Notes under the pieces: model-generated | What the model saw: the letters and a program-made list of their open reading frames with translations, nothing else | The model's database searches: none | What the model was told of the DNA's origin: nothing | Translations under genes and position numbers: made by a program | Shown here: positions 11,944 to 20,623 of the stretch, piece after piece | Layout: each line of letters starts with the position of its first letter | Position numbering within the stretch: the first letter of the stretch is position 1 | Source of the DNA: Fennellomyces sp. T-0311 | Taxonomy: Eukaryota; Mucoromycota; Mucoromycetes; Mucorales; Lichtheimiaceae | Length of the DNA: 64,000 bases | Direction of reading: 5' to 3' | Assembly: GCA_025266875.1 (NCBI GenBank) | Contig: JALLLT010000037.1 | Coordinates: 248,001 to 312,000 of the forward strand

Positions 11944-11968
11944 CCAATGATTTAGTGACAAGTCGTGG
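11944..11968 (+). promoter_or_regulatory. Possible CCAAT / CGTGG pair upstream of GRP94
   Basis: CCAAT at 11944-11948 is followed 15 nt later by CGTGG at 11964-11968, about 75 bp before the GRP94 start. This loosely recalls ER-stress elements (CCAAT-N9-CCACG), but spacing and orientation differ. Weak. Confidence 0.2.
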
Positions 11969-12041
11969 CCACCGAAAAGTTAAAAGCGAACCGTGCGGGC
12001 TTGACTGCACAGCCTTTGTTCTTTTTTCTTACCGCACCATC

Positions 12042-14407
12042 ATGAAAGCATCTAGTTACCGGCTTTCCATAGCCGTTCTACTTTTTGTTTTTCTGGGTCT
12101 GTTCGTGTCGACCAGCGTCAATGCCGACACTCAGCAGGTCGTTTTGGAATCAGATCACAATGTACCTGTACCTGGAATGACCGCTGACCAAGTCGAGCAG
12201 CTGGAAGACACAGAAAAGTTTACGTTCCAGGCAAGTATCCATTTTTCTTTCAACCTTTAAATCATACGCCTGATGCTAAAGCAAGCCTACGCTTTTAGAC
12301 TGAAATATCACGCTTAATGTCCTTGATCATCAACTCTTTGTACAAGACACGCGAAATCTTCTTACGAGAACTGATTTCGAACGCTTCTGATGCACTTGAC
12401 AAGATCCGATTTATGGCGTTGACGGATTCGACCGCCTTATCCAGCAACACCAAGCTGAGCATTTCCATTGCGGCGGATCCAGAAAGCAAGACCATCACAA
12501 TCACCGATACTGGCGTGGGTATGACACGCGAACAGCTCAAACAAAACCTGGGCACGATCGCCAAATCGGGCACTTCGGAATTCCTGGCCAAGGTTGAAAG
12601 CAGCAAGGATGCCGTTTCCCAGATTGGCCAATTCGGTGTCGGTTTCTATTCGGTCTTTTTGGTGGCGGACAAGGTCACCGTGGCCTCCAAATCCAATGAA
12701 GATGATCAGTATGTTTGGTCCAGCCAGGCTGTCGATGACTTTGTCATTGCCAAAGACCCTCGCGGTAATACTCTTGGCCGTGGTACCCAAATCACCTTGC
12801 ATTTGAAGGAGGATGCCGAAGAGTTCTTGAATCCCAATGCTCTCAAGGAATTGGTCGAAAAGTACTCGGAATTCATCAATTTCCCCATCTATCTCTGGAC
12901 TTCGCACGAAGAAGAGGTCGTCAAGGAAAAGCCTGAAGCTGACGAGGATGAGATCGTCGAGGAAAGCATCGATGATGAGGAAGACAAGGAAGAAGAGGTT
13001 GAGAAGCGTACCGTGTTTGACTGGGAACGTGTCAACACGCAAAAGCCCATCTGGATGCGTCCTTCCAAGGAAGTTGAAGATGAAGAGTACATTGATTTCT
13101 ATCGCGCAGTTACCAAGGAGCCTCAAGCATCGCCTTTGAGCTGGACTCACGTCAAGGGTGAAGGTGATACCGAATTCCGATCGATCATCTACATTCCTCC
13201 ACGTGCCGATCCGAACTTTTTCCAAAACTTGGCCGACAAGGCTCGCAACATTCGTCTCTTTGTCAAGCGTGTCTTTATCACTGATGAGTTCGAGCTATTC
13301 CCCAAGTGGCTTTCGTTCTTGAAGGGTATTGTTGACGCCGATGACTTGCCATTGAATGTCTCCCGCGAAACCCTCCAGCAGCACCGCGCCTTGCGTACCA
13401 TTTCCAAGCACTTGGTCAAGAAGGCCTTGGATATGTTCACCCAACTCGCCAAGGATGACGAAGAAAAGTACGGTCAGTTCTTCAAGGAATTCGGCGCAGC
13501 TCTCAAGTTTGGTGCCATTGAATCCAACACCCACCGCAAAAAGCTTGCTGGTCTGTTACGCTTCTCGTCGTCATACGATCCCGCCTCTCCCGGTGTCAGT
13601 CTCGATGCTTACATTGGCCGCATGAAGGGCAGCCAAAAGAACATCTTTTACCTCGCCGGCATGTCTGTCGCAGAAATCGAACAATCACCGTTCCTTGAGC
13701 GTCTTTTGGCTCGTGGCTACGAAGTCTTGTATCTCACCGAGCCCATTGATGAAATGCTGATCCAAAACATGCCCGGTTACAATGGCAAAATGTTTGCCAA
13801 CGTTGCCAAGGGTGCGCTCACTTTCGGTGACGAGGAAGAAGTCGATGAGCAGTTGGGTGAACAGTATGATGGTCTGCAGACGTGGCTAAAGACTACGCTT
13901 GGCGATGAAATCGACAAGGTTGTGTTGTCCAAGCGACTGACCACTTCTCCCATGGCAATTGTTGCCGCTGACTACGGGTTGACTGGTCATATGGAACGTT
14001 TGATGGCTGCTCAGGGTCAAAGCAACCAAGACCGTGATATGATGCTCAACTTTATGAAGTCGCAAAAGAAGACGTTGGAAATCAACCCCAAGCATCCGAT
14101 CATCAAGTCGCTTGCCGAACGGCCAGTCGAGGAGTATGATGACGACACCAAGGAATTGGTCCAGGTGCTGTTCGAGACAACGGCCATTCGCAGCGGATAC
14201 CCGCTCAAGGACCTCAATGCGTTCACCAAGCGCGTAGAAACGATCATTCGCAAGGGCGTCGGAGCTTCTCTGGAAGAGCAGGTCGAGGTAGACGTCAAGG
14301 CGGCTCCGGAAAAGTCCCAAGAGGAGAAGGAGAAGGACGAAGCGTTCCTCAAAGACGACCAAGCAGTAGAGGAGGAGGAGGATGTGTTTTTGCATGACGA
14401 ATTGTAA
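12042..14407 (+). CDS. HSP90B1: Endoplasmin (GRP94), ER-lumen HSP90
   Basis: Two exons, 12042-12230 and 12299-14407, give 765 aa. The intron (12231-12298) has a GC donor (GCAAGT) and TAG acceptor. The N-terminal signal peptide ends near SVNADTQ and the C-terminus is HDEL, so this is the ER-lumen paralogue rather than cytosolic Hsp90. ATPase motifs are ELISNASDALDKIRF, DTGVGMTREQLKQNLGTIA, SGTSEF and GQFGVGFYSVF. The middle and client domains include KPIWMRPSKEVEDEEY, DDLPLNVSRETLQQH and YEVLYLTEPIDEM. Acidic linkers lie near residues 240-270 and before HDEL. GRP94 folds secretory and surface proteins. AATAAA lies about 12 nt after the stop. An antisense frame of 262 codons at 12437-13225 is a shadow. 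Confidence 0.96.
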
Positions 14408-14569
14408 AGCAGCATACAATAAATTTACAAACTCCGCAGTTCTATTTTCCGAGTGTGCGACGGGCTGAGCATTTAACGATTACTTGGACACTTTTTCTTT
14501 CTCTTTTTGATATTCCCTTGCGCCCCGCAAACCGCCTCCTGACAACCCTCAATCTCTAAAGTAATCGCC

Positions 14570-15437
14570 ATGGCCAAACCCTTATTCACAAAGAGATTGA
14601 CGAAAGAACTACGTGGTACGCTGCTCGAATACTCTTTTCACCATTGCGCCGTACATTCTCCGCTCACACGCCCTACCCCGTTATGCGATACTAGATCTCG
14701 CTACGAATCCTCCGGAAGGAGTGACGATTGAAGACGCCAATGACTTTAAACGGTAGCCACAGGAAGCTTTGCGGTGTGCGTGTTTTAACGACTCCAATCA
14801 AAACAGGTGGCAGTTGCGGATAAAGGGTGCTCTTGGCACATTATACGAGGTAACAGAGAAGCGACATGGTCCGAATCAATCAGCTAAACGATAATGACAG
14901 GGCGAGGAGTTTGGACTTGAAGTAATGACAGGATCATGCAGAAAAGTAGTGTGATACGCTAAACAAAGCGACCTAGTTTCGGTTTTCGCCTTCCTACCCG
15001 CTAGAATCTCCCGAAGTGATGTTTGTTCGGCCACGTGTGCCCATCCACCCACAGTAACGTATCTGCGTAGCATATCCCCTCGCCGCTTGTGCTAACCCGT
15101 TTGCGCCTAGTGTACTCATCCCATCTCCCCTCCCCTCACAGTAAGACCCTCTCAGGACTGATATCCTATTTGATGTAGATTTATTCCAACGGGCATATAT
15201 GTCTGAATATACTGTACAAAGACTGGTCGCCGGTGCAGACCGTGGCCCACGTCTGCCTGTCCATCCAATCCATGTTGTCAAGTTGCACAAAAAAGGCAAG
15301 AGCCAACCTTATTGTGATTCAGCGCGCATGCTAACCCGCCGGTGCAGGAGCTCCCGCCGGACAACGATCTGTACATCAAGAGCGCACACTCATCTCCAAA
15401 AAAGACCGCCTGGGCATTTCATGACGAGAATGTCTGA
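14570..15437 (+). CDS. UBE2W: Ubiquitin-conjugating enzyme E2 W
   Basis: Exons are 14570-14615, 14695-14752, 14807-14849, 14901-14921, 14977-15053, a single T at 15111, 15179-15295 and 15348-15437. They give 150 aa, against 151 in human UBE2W. UBE2W attaches ubiquitin to protein N-termini. Family matches are KRLTKELR, NPPEGVTIEDAND, GTLYEGEEF, SPSYPLESPEVMF, the active-site segment YSNGHICLNIL (Cys in HIC), DWSPVQTV, CLSIQSMLSSC, PPDNDLY and the C-terminal SPKKTAWAFHDENV. Two splice oddities occur. The last intron (15296-15347) has a GC donor. Between the codons for HPH and IYSNGH the frame closes only if one T is included between two ordinary introns (57 and 67 nt). Otherwise one base is missing. 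Confidence 0.9.
15111..15111 (+). other. Candidate 1-nt microexon of UBE2W
   Basis: The upstream exon ends CA at 15053 and the downstream exon starts ATT at 15179. CTAG precedes T15111 and GTACTC follows it. Including this T gives CAT-ATT-TAT, restoring the family sequence HPHIYSNGH. Flanking introns have branch-like gctaac and actgat. A 1-base deletion in the assembly is the alternative. Confidence 0.5.
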
Positions 15438-15632
15438 TTACTTCAATAAATTTGTGATTTTCTTTTGTTTCTGCATCACACGCGCGATAGAGAGGGGATT
15501 ATAAAGGTACAGCGATATATATATGGAGTAAGATGCGGAGGAGAGGATGTCGTTTGCTATTTTCTAGGTATGAAGTAGAAATACAATGGTAGGTGTGGAG
15601 ATGTATTAATAAAGGAGAGGGAGAGGAGCCGA

Positions 15633-18136
15633 TTAGAAGATCCATGCAAGGATCCTCTTGTACCATGGAACAGCGCCGATCTGCGCCTCGTCCTCCTCGA
15701 CATCCTCCGCAGTGACACGGCCCGTCTCGAAATCTACAGCAGAACAATAAGCATAGGTCCTTCTTGATAAAAAGTCACGCAATACTTTACCACACTCGAG
15801 GAGAGGAACGAGCTTTGTGCGACGCACCAGCTTGTACACGACATAGCACACGATAGCCGGGACAATACCGATGTAGTTGGTCACAAACTGGATGCGATCA
15901 AACTCGGGGGCGAAGGCATTGTAGCCTTGACCAAGAATAATCAAGATACACAAAGTGCATGCAAACAAACCAGAGTAAGGGTATGCGAACGCGCGATAAG
16001 GAAGATCTTCCAGCTTGCGACCTTGCTTGAGGTACGCGCGACGGAATCGGATATGCACAAAGGCGATACCCCACCAACTGATGAAACCACTGACGGCGGT
16101 AATGCTCAAGAACCATTCGAACGCGGCGGTGGCACTGTAAATCGAAACGAACACACAGGCGAAGCCGATAATCGACGACGTGACAACGGCCCAGAATGGA
16201 GCACCAAAACGGTTAACGCGACCCAGGAATTGCGGGGCATTGCCATCGCGAGCAAGACCCAACAAGGTACGGGAGGTGGTATACAACGATGAGTTGGCGG
16301 CAGACAAGACACTGAGAAGAATAATGGTGTTGACAAAGTGAGCACCACCATTGATACCCGCCAATTCAAAGATCAAGGTGAACGAAGCAGTGGTAGCATC
16401 GTCGTCGCTGGTGGAAAGACGTGGTTCGTCGGCGGGAATACACAGACCGATCAAGAAGATCGTGCAAATGTAGAAAAAGACGATACGGAAGAAAGTGTTG
16501 CGGATGGCTCGAGGAAGAGTCTTGGTAGGGTTCTTGGCTTCACCAGCAGTGACACCAACAACTTCGGTACCCTGGAAAGAGAAACCTGCTGAAAGCAATA
16601 CACTGACAGTACCAACAGCACCATCGACAAAGGCACCGGGCTCGTTCCAGTACTTGAAACCAATGGCGCCGTCTTCACCAACAGCGCCGGTCGAAACAAG
16701 AATGCCTATTTTGTCGCGTTTAGATCATTCAAATACGGTAAATTCCCTTAATAAGGAGACTTACCGACAATGATAAACATGATAACGACCAGGATTTTGA
16801 TAAGTGCAAACCAGTACTCCATTTCGCCATAAAGTCTATTTTTGGATAATGAGATAAGCGTTTACTGGTTCTCCGATTTCCCTTTTTCTGCCTTACCTAA
16901 CGCCCACAAGATTGACGGCGAGAATGAGGACCATAAAGATGGTAGCCCATGCGGGATCGGGCATCACCGGTTGCCACCAACGAATAATTGTAGCAGCAGC
17001 AGCAAGTTCTATATACGATTAGTTTGTCAGACGAGGGAATTACAAGTGACGGTGTGTTTGGTATATTACCCGTGGCAATCGTGACAGACTATTATATGGA
17101 AAAGGAAAGTCAGTATATTTCAGTGGATCACGCGGTAAAGGTAATACGAACCCACTAATACGGAAAAGACAGGGTTCAACCATGAGAAGTTTTAGTCAGA
17201 CGTTTTTGTGCTTCCAAAGTACAAGACTTACCGAAAACCTATAATTACACCGCATTAGTATATCGTTTTTTTTTCTCAAGATATATAAATGTAGTAGAAC
17301 TTACCAGTAGTTCCAACCGAGAGCAAAACCAAGGGCAGGATCAACGAATCGAGTAGCATAGTGATTAAATGAACCAGAAACTGTGAAGAGATTTGTATGA
17401 GCGGTTTTTGATTTCAAAATGACTCCGCCATGTTTTTTTCTCTTCCTTACCTGGCATGAAGGTGGCCATTTCACCAAGACATGTCATAATACAATAAACC
17501 TACATGCCATGAATCAGTTTCGATAGTTGCATCCTGACAGTTTCGCTTACCATGAAACCAACTATTGGTTACAAATGTGACGATAAAAAAAATTAGAGTT
17601 TGTGTGCAATGTATGATCTGTACGACGCTACATACCAACACAATATCTACATGAAGAAAAATAAGCAAAATAAGTTCATGATCGAAAAAAAAATGTCGTA
17701 TGTTTGTGTGATCTTACGCAATGAAAGCACCCGCAGGACCGGCCTATCGCATGCAAAAAAAAAATAATCGTGTCAGACGATTTCTATCCATTCGAAAAGA
17801 AAATGGTCGAATATCGTTGTTTACCGTAGCAATGTTACCGCCAGAGTTCAAAAACAAACCAGTACTAGTTATTTTATGTTAATTTTTTTGTCTTTTGTTG
17901 TCAATGTTTTGTTGCTATAGCAACAAATGTAAGTATCGTTACCCAATGGTGCCTCCCAAAGCAATCATCTGTACGTGGCGGGCATCCAAGCCACGCTTGG
18001 TACCTTCTTGAAGGTCGACATGCTGCTTTGAAGTAAATGATCCATTTGCTTCGGTGGGGTACATGTACTCCTCCTCGATCTTTTCAGATCCAAAGGTAGA
18101 AGGATGCTCTTCTGCATCTTTTTTCCCACGAAACAT
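15633..18136 (-). CDS. Amino-acid permease, 14 exons with microexons
   Basis: Exons: 17943-18136, 17825-17864, 17718-17743, 17636-17646, 17551-17561, 17451-17499, 17305-17380, 17232-17238, 17152-17154, 17070-17088, 16897-17008, 16765-16835, 15791-16705 and 15633-15733; 544 aa. It is a plasma-membrane AAT/YAT-type (APC superfamily) H+-coupled amino-acid carrier with about 12 TMs. The first-helix motif ALGGTIGTGLF is present, then [47 protein letters not shown], and the typical C-terminal ECDFETG after a final intron. The N-terminus (65 aa) is hydrophilic and cytosolic. The coding sequence for TM1-TM3 is split into 11-, 11-, 7- and 3-nt exons, and all phases close on the family sequence. It converges on UBE2W, 195 bp away. 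Confidence 0.93.
17152..17154 (-). other. Candidate 3-nt microexon (permease exon 9)
   Basis: TGG between an ATTAG acceptor and a weak GTTCGT donor. It adds the Trp conserved in the family after WFS; skipping it keeps the frame but deletes that Trp. Confidence 0.55.
17232..17238 (-). other. 7-nt microexon (permease exon 8)
   Basis: GTTTTCG between an ATTATAG acceptor and a GTAAGT donor. It supplies the end of Trp plus Phe-Ser after GWNY. Confidence 0.8.
17551..17561 (-). other. 11-nt microexon (permease exon 5)
   Basis: Bounded by an AATAG acceptor and a GTAAGC donor. It is the second of two consecutive 11-nt exons. Confidence 0.85.
17636..17646 (-). other. 11-nt microexon (permease exon 4)
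   Basis: Bounded by a TAG acceptor and a GTATG donor. With the next 11-nt exon it rebuilds AFIAYCVVGFMVYCIM in frame. Confidence 0.85.
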
Positions 18137-18287
18137 CTTTATATTTCTTTCTTAGGAAATAAAGTTGTGAAAAAAGTAGAGTGGAAAAGAAAGAAGCGAA
18201 AAAAAAACGTTGTAATCGATAGTTATATCTTATCAAAACTTGTTTGATTTCCAAACTCGAGTCGTGTATCCAATACGGGTCGCCGCT

Positions 18288-19002
18288 TCAAAGTGCGGTG
18301 ATTCCTTCCAGAAGCCTTGCCTGATTGGTCTCCGAGATATATCCGTTCGCTACGACCTCTTCCATGATCATGTGCACTTTTTCGAGGTTGCACACAATAT
18401 CGAGCTCCGTCTAGTCCATCCAATTAGCTTGCTGATCTGGTTCCCACATTTCGTTCCTCCATTACCACTTTTTCAAAGTAAGAATCCATGGCTTCTATTT
18501 TATCATGGATCACACAGATTGGAGTTTCACCCGCTTATTCGAAAAAACATGTTTTTCTCTTACCGACACAGTTCTGAATTAGTTCGAGAATTGCAAACTC
18601 GTTCTGCACTTGTTCACCGTCAGCTCGGTCGTGTTTCGTACTGTGCTTTTTTTTCAAATACCTCGTCTCGTTCGTATCCAAAGATAAAATACAACGATGC
18701 GTACACTCGATACACTTTGAAAAATCCGGGGGGTTTCAGTTCAATTTCGAGGGAACCTATCATCGACGACAACATACCAACTTTGTGCTTGCCAACTTGC
18801 AAGAAAAGGGCCTGGGTTCCCTGAATCAGTTCACGTTGCCCTGTTGCCTAATTACCGCTCCCCTTACATGACCCGGCTTTCGGACAATGCATTCGCGTGC
18901 AACATTCAACTCGAACGCGGTGGGATCGTTCGGTTTTTCCTCATAGTAACGCACGAAGCGTGTCTGACATCGTCGATTGACAATTAAGCAAAATGAAATC
19001 AT
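18288..19002 (-). CDS. AP4S1: AP-4 adaptor complex sigma subunit
   Basis: Six exons: 18868-19002, 18778-18820, 18662-18714, 18564-18603, 18466-18494 and 18288-18410, giving 140 aa (human AP4S1, as I recall, 144). The protein is a small longin-type adaptin: start MISFCLIVNRRCQTRF, then RYYEE, VVYRVYASLYFIFGYERDEN, EFAILELIQNCVEAMDSYF and EKVTELDIVCNLEKVH. It ends MIMEEVVANGYISETNQARL. The V-x-NG-x-I-x-ETN-x-ARLL tail matches sigma-4 and not sigma-1, -2 or -3. AP-4 sorts cargo at the trans-Golgi. The ATG lies 52 bp after the GH105 stop, and its stop is 152 bp before the permease start, all on the same strand. A 194-codon antisense frame (18240-18824) is a shadow. Confidence 0.92.
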
Positions 19003-19053
19003 GACAAATAAGCGCAAAAGGAGCGAATTTTATTTTATCTATGGCGGCTATAA

Positions 19054-20175
19054 CTACAAGTACAAGCGCAAAAATTCAACCAGACACATCATACCCATCG
19101 CCTGACCGTATGGCATGGACGTCAGCGGGATCTCTTTGTAAAACTGCGTTGTCTCACCAATCGGCGTACCGAACGACACGTTCTGCAGCTCACCGTCGTC
19201 GCTGATATTATCCATGACGCCCTGGACGGCCTTCAATGCGACATCCATATACTCCTTATCGATATACCGCTTGCGGATGGACTTTAGGATACCAAAGGCA
19301 AAGCCGGCGGTCGCCGATGCCTCCAAATACGACTCTTCATTGATGATTGTGCGCCACAGCCCGCCGTTGTCCTGGTACTTGCCAAGAGCGCGGACCTGGG
19401 CCACCAATGTATCGATCAGATGAATTCGGATAGGATCCGTGGGAGACAAATCCAACAACTCAATGAATTCGGGAATGGCAATCGTCAGCCAGCTGTTGCC
19501 ACGGCCCCAGTACGCGTTCGCAAAGTTGTGGCCTCCATCCAAAAACGTCCAACCGTGGTAAAACAGCCCCGATCGAGCATCGAACAGGTACTTGATGTGG
19601 ATTAAGAACTGGCGCTTGGCCTCGTCAATGTAATGCGGACGGTTCAGCAACTTGCCAATCTTGGCCAATGGCATTACGGTCATCATCAGCGTGTCGTCCC
19701 ACAGCTGCTGCGTGTTGGGTGTCAAGTAAGTGACGTGCTGCATACCCCCGTAATCCGTCCGTGCCAAGTCGTTCATGGCCCATTCGCCCCATGCATCCAA
19801 ATGCGGCAAATATGACTTGTCACCCATGTGCTCATACAGGTACGCCAGGGTCAGAAACACGGCCATCGTGTTAATGTTCTTGTGGCGCGGCGCCTCGGCA
19901 AATCGATCGCGGAACCAGTTTTGCATGATTTCCAAGATCTTTGGATCCTGCGTTATCTCAAAGTATTGCCACAAACCGTAGAGACCGATCCCATGTGTCC
20001 ATTCCCAATCGTTCCAACCTTTCGTGTCCACAATGCTGCCATCTTCCAGCTTCAGCAGGAACTCGCCCGATGTGTCTTTGATGCCAACCAAATTCTGGAT
20101 AAGCGAATTGATGTATTCGTGTATTTTAGCTCTGGGAAGCCCAAGCGGTATTTTTTGAAATGCTGTGGTTGCCAT
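19054..20175 (-). CDS. GH105 unsaturated rhamnogalacturonyl hydrolase (YteR-like)
   Basis: A single uninterrupted exon of 373 aa, the length of bacterial YteR as I recall it. GH105/GH88 enzymes remove the unsaturated uronic acid from pectin oligosaccharides made by lyases. Visible family segments are GWNDWEWTHGIGLYGLWQYF, the AYLYEH helix region, QQLWDDTLMMTVMPL (the Asp pair sits where the catalytic Asp lies in YteR) and GGHNFANAYWGRGNSWLTIA. The ending is TSMPYGQAMGMMCLVEFL. There is no signal peptide or membrane segment, so it acts on imported oligomers in the cytosol. I chose ATG 20175 (MATTAFQKIP) over the upstream Phe-rich extension because the family begins there. The lack of introns among intron-rich neighbours suggests transfer from bacteria or retroposition. 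Confidence 0.88.
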   Translation of the reverse strand: MATTAFQKIPLGLPRAKIHEYINSLIQNLVGIKDTSGEFLLKLEDGSIVDTKGWNDWEWTHGIGLYGLWQYFEITQDPKILEIMQNWFRDRFAEAPRHKNINTMAVFLTLAYLYEHMGDKSYLPHLDAWGEWAMNDLARTDYGGMQHVTYLTPNTQQLWDDTLMMTVMPLAKIGKLLNRPHYIDEAKRQFLIHIKYLFDARSGLFYHGWTFLDGGHNFANAYWGRGNSWLTIAIPEFIELLDLSPTDPIRIHLIDTLVAQVRALGKYQDNGGLWRTIINEESYLEASATAGFAFGILKSIRKRYIDKEYMDVALKAVQGVMDNISDDGELQNVSFGTPIGETTQFYKEIPLTSMPYGQAMGMMCLVEFLRLYL

Positions 20176-20623
20176 AATAAAGTTGCGTTTGGATAGAGTA
20201 AGGGCAAGCCCAAAGTTGTTTGTTAGTTTATATTGTGCATGATTCTGCCGGAAAAAGAAAAAGGACATTTCGGGGAATTAAAAAGTGCGATGTGTCAAAA
20301 TGCCCCGCTATACCTCTTGTACGTGAGAACTAGCAAGTCATGTAACCTTTAAGCTCAGGGTTACCCTGGAAACCAAGGTAATTCTACCATGGAATTATCG
20401 TATGCCGTACTTAGTATGGTGCATATTCTACGAACAAAGTGAAAATCTTCCGAGAGAGATAGTGCGAAACTTTAACCCTTTTTTACATAAGAAATAGTAA
20501 GGGAAGGTTGACCTTTTATTAGTTAGTAAGCTGATTATATAATTAATGGAAGAGAGGCTGACCTGAAAGTGTGAGAGAGAGAGTGAGTGTGAAGGGAAAT
20601 ACAAGAAAGTGGGGAAGATCACT
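20176..20623. other. Intergenic, GH105 promoter side
   Basis: Between the GH105 start and the MFS carrier stop. AT-rich with a short GA-rich run near 20570-20590. No gene seen. Confidence 0.5.

Noticed and set aside
12437..13225. 262-codon minus-strand ORF
   Set aside because: Antisense shadow of GRP94 caused by codon bias.
15199..15504. 101-codon plus-strand ORF
   Set aside because: Wrong frame of the UBE2W exon encoding YSNGHICL.
18604..18661. Apparent frameshift at an A8 run in AP-4 sigma (pseudogene idea)
   Set aside because: The run lies inside a 58-nt intron with a GTATTT donor and TGCAG acceptor. Splicing it restores GYERDENEFAILEL, so no frameshift is needed.
18240..18824. 194-codon plus-strand ORF
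   Set aside because: It is antisense to AP-4 sigma, starts with TTG and resembles no family, whereas the minus strand gives a complete six-exon adaptin.
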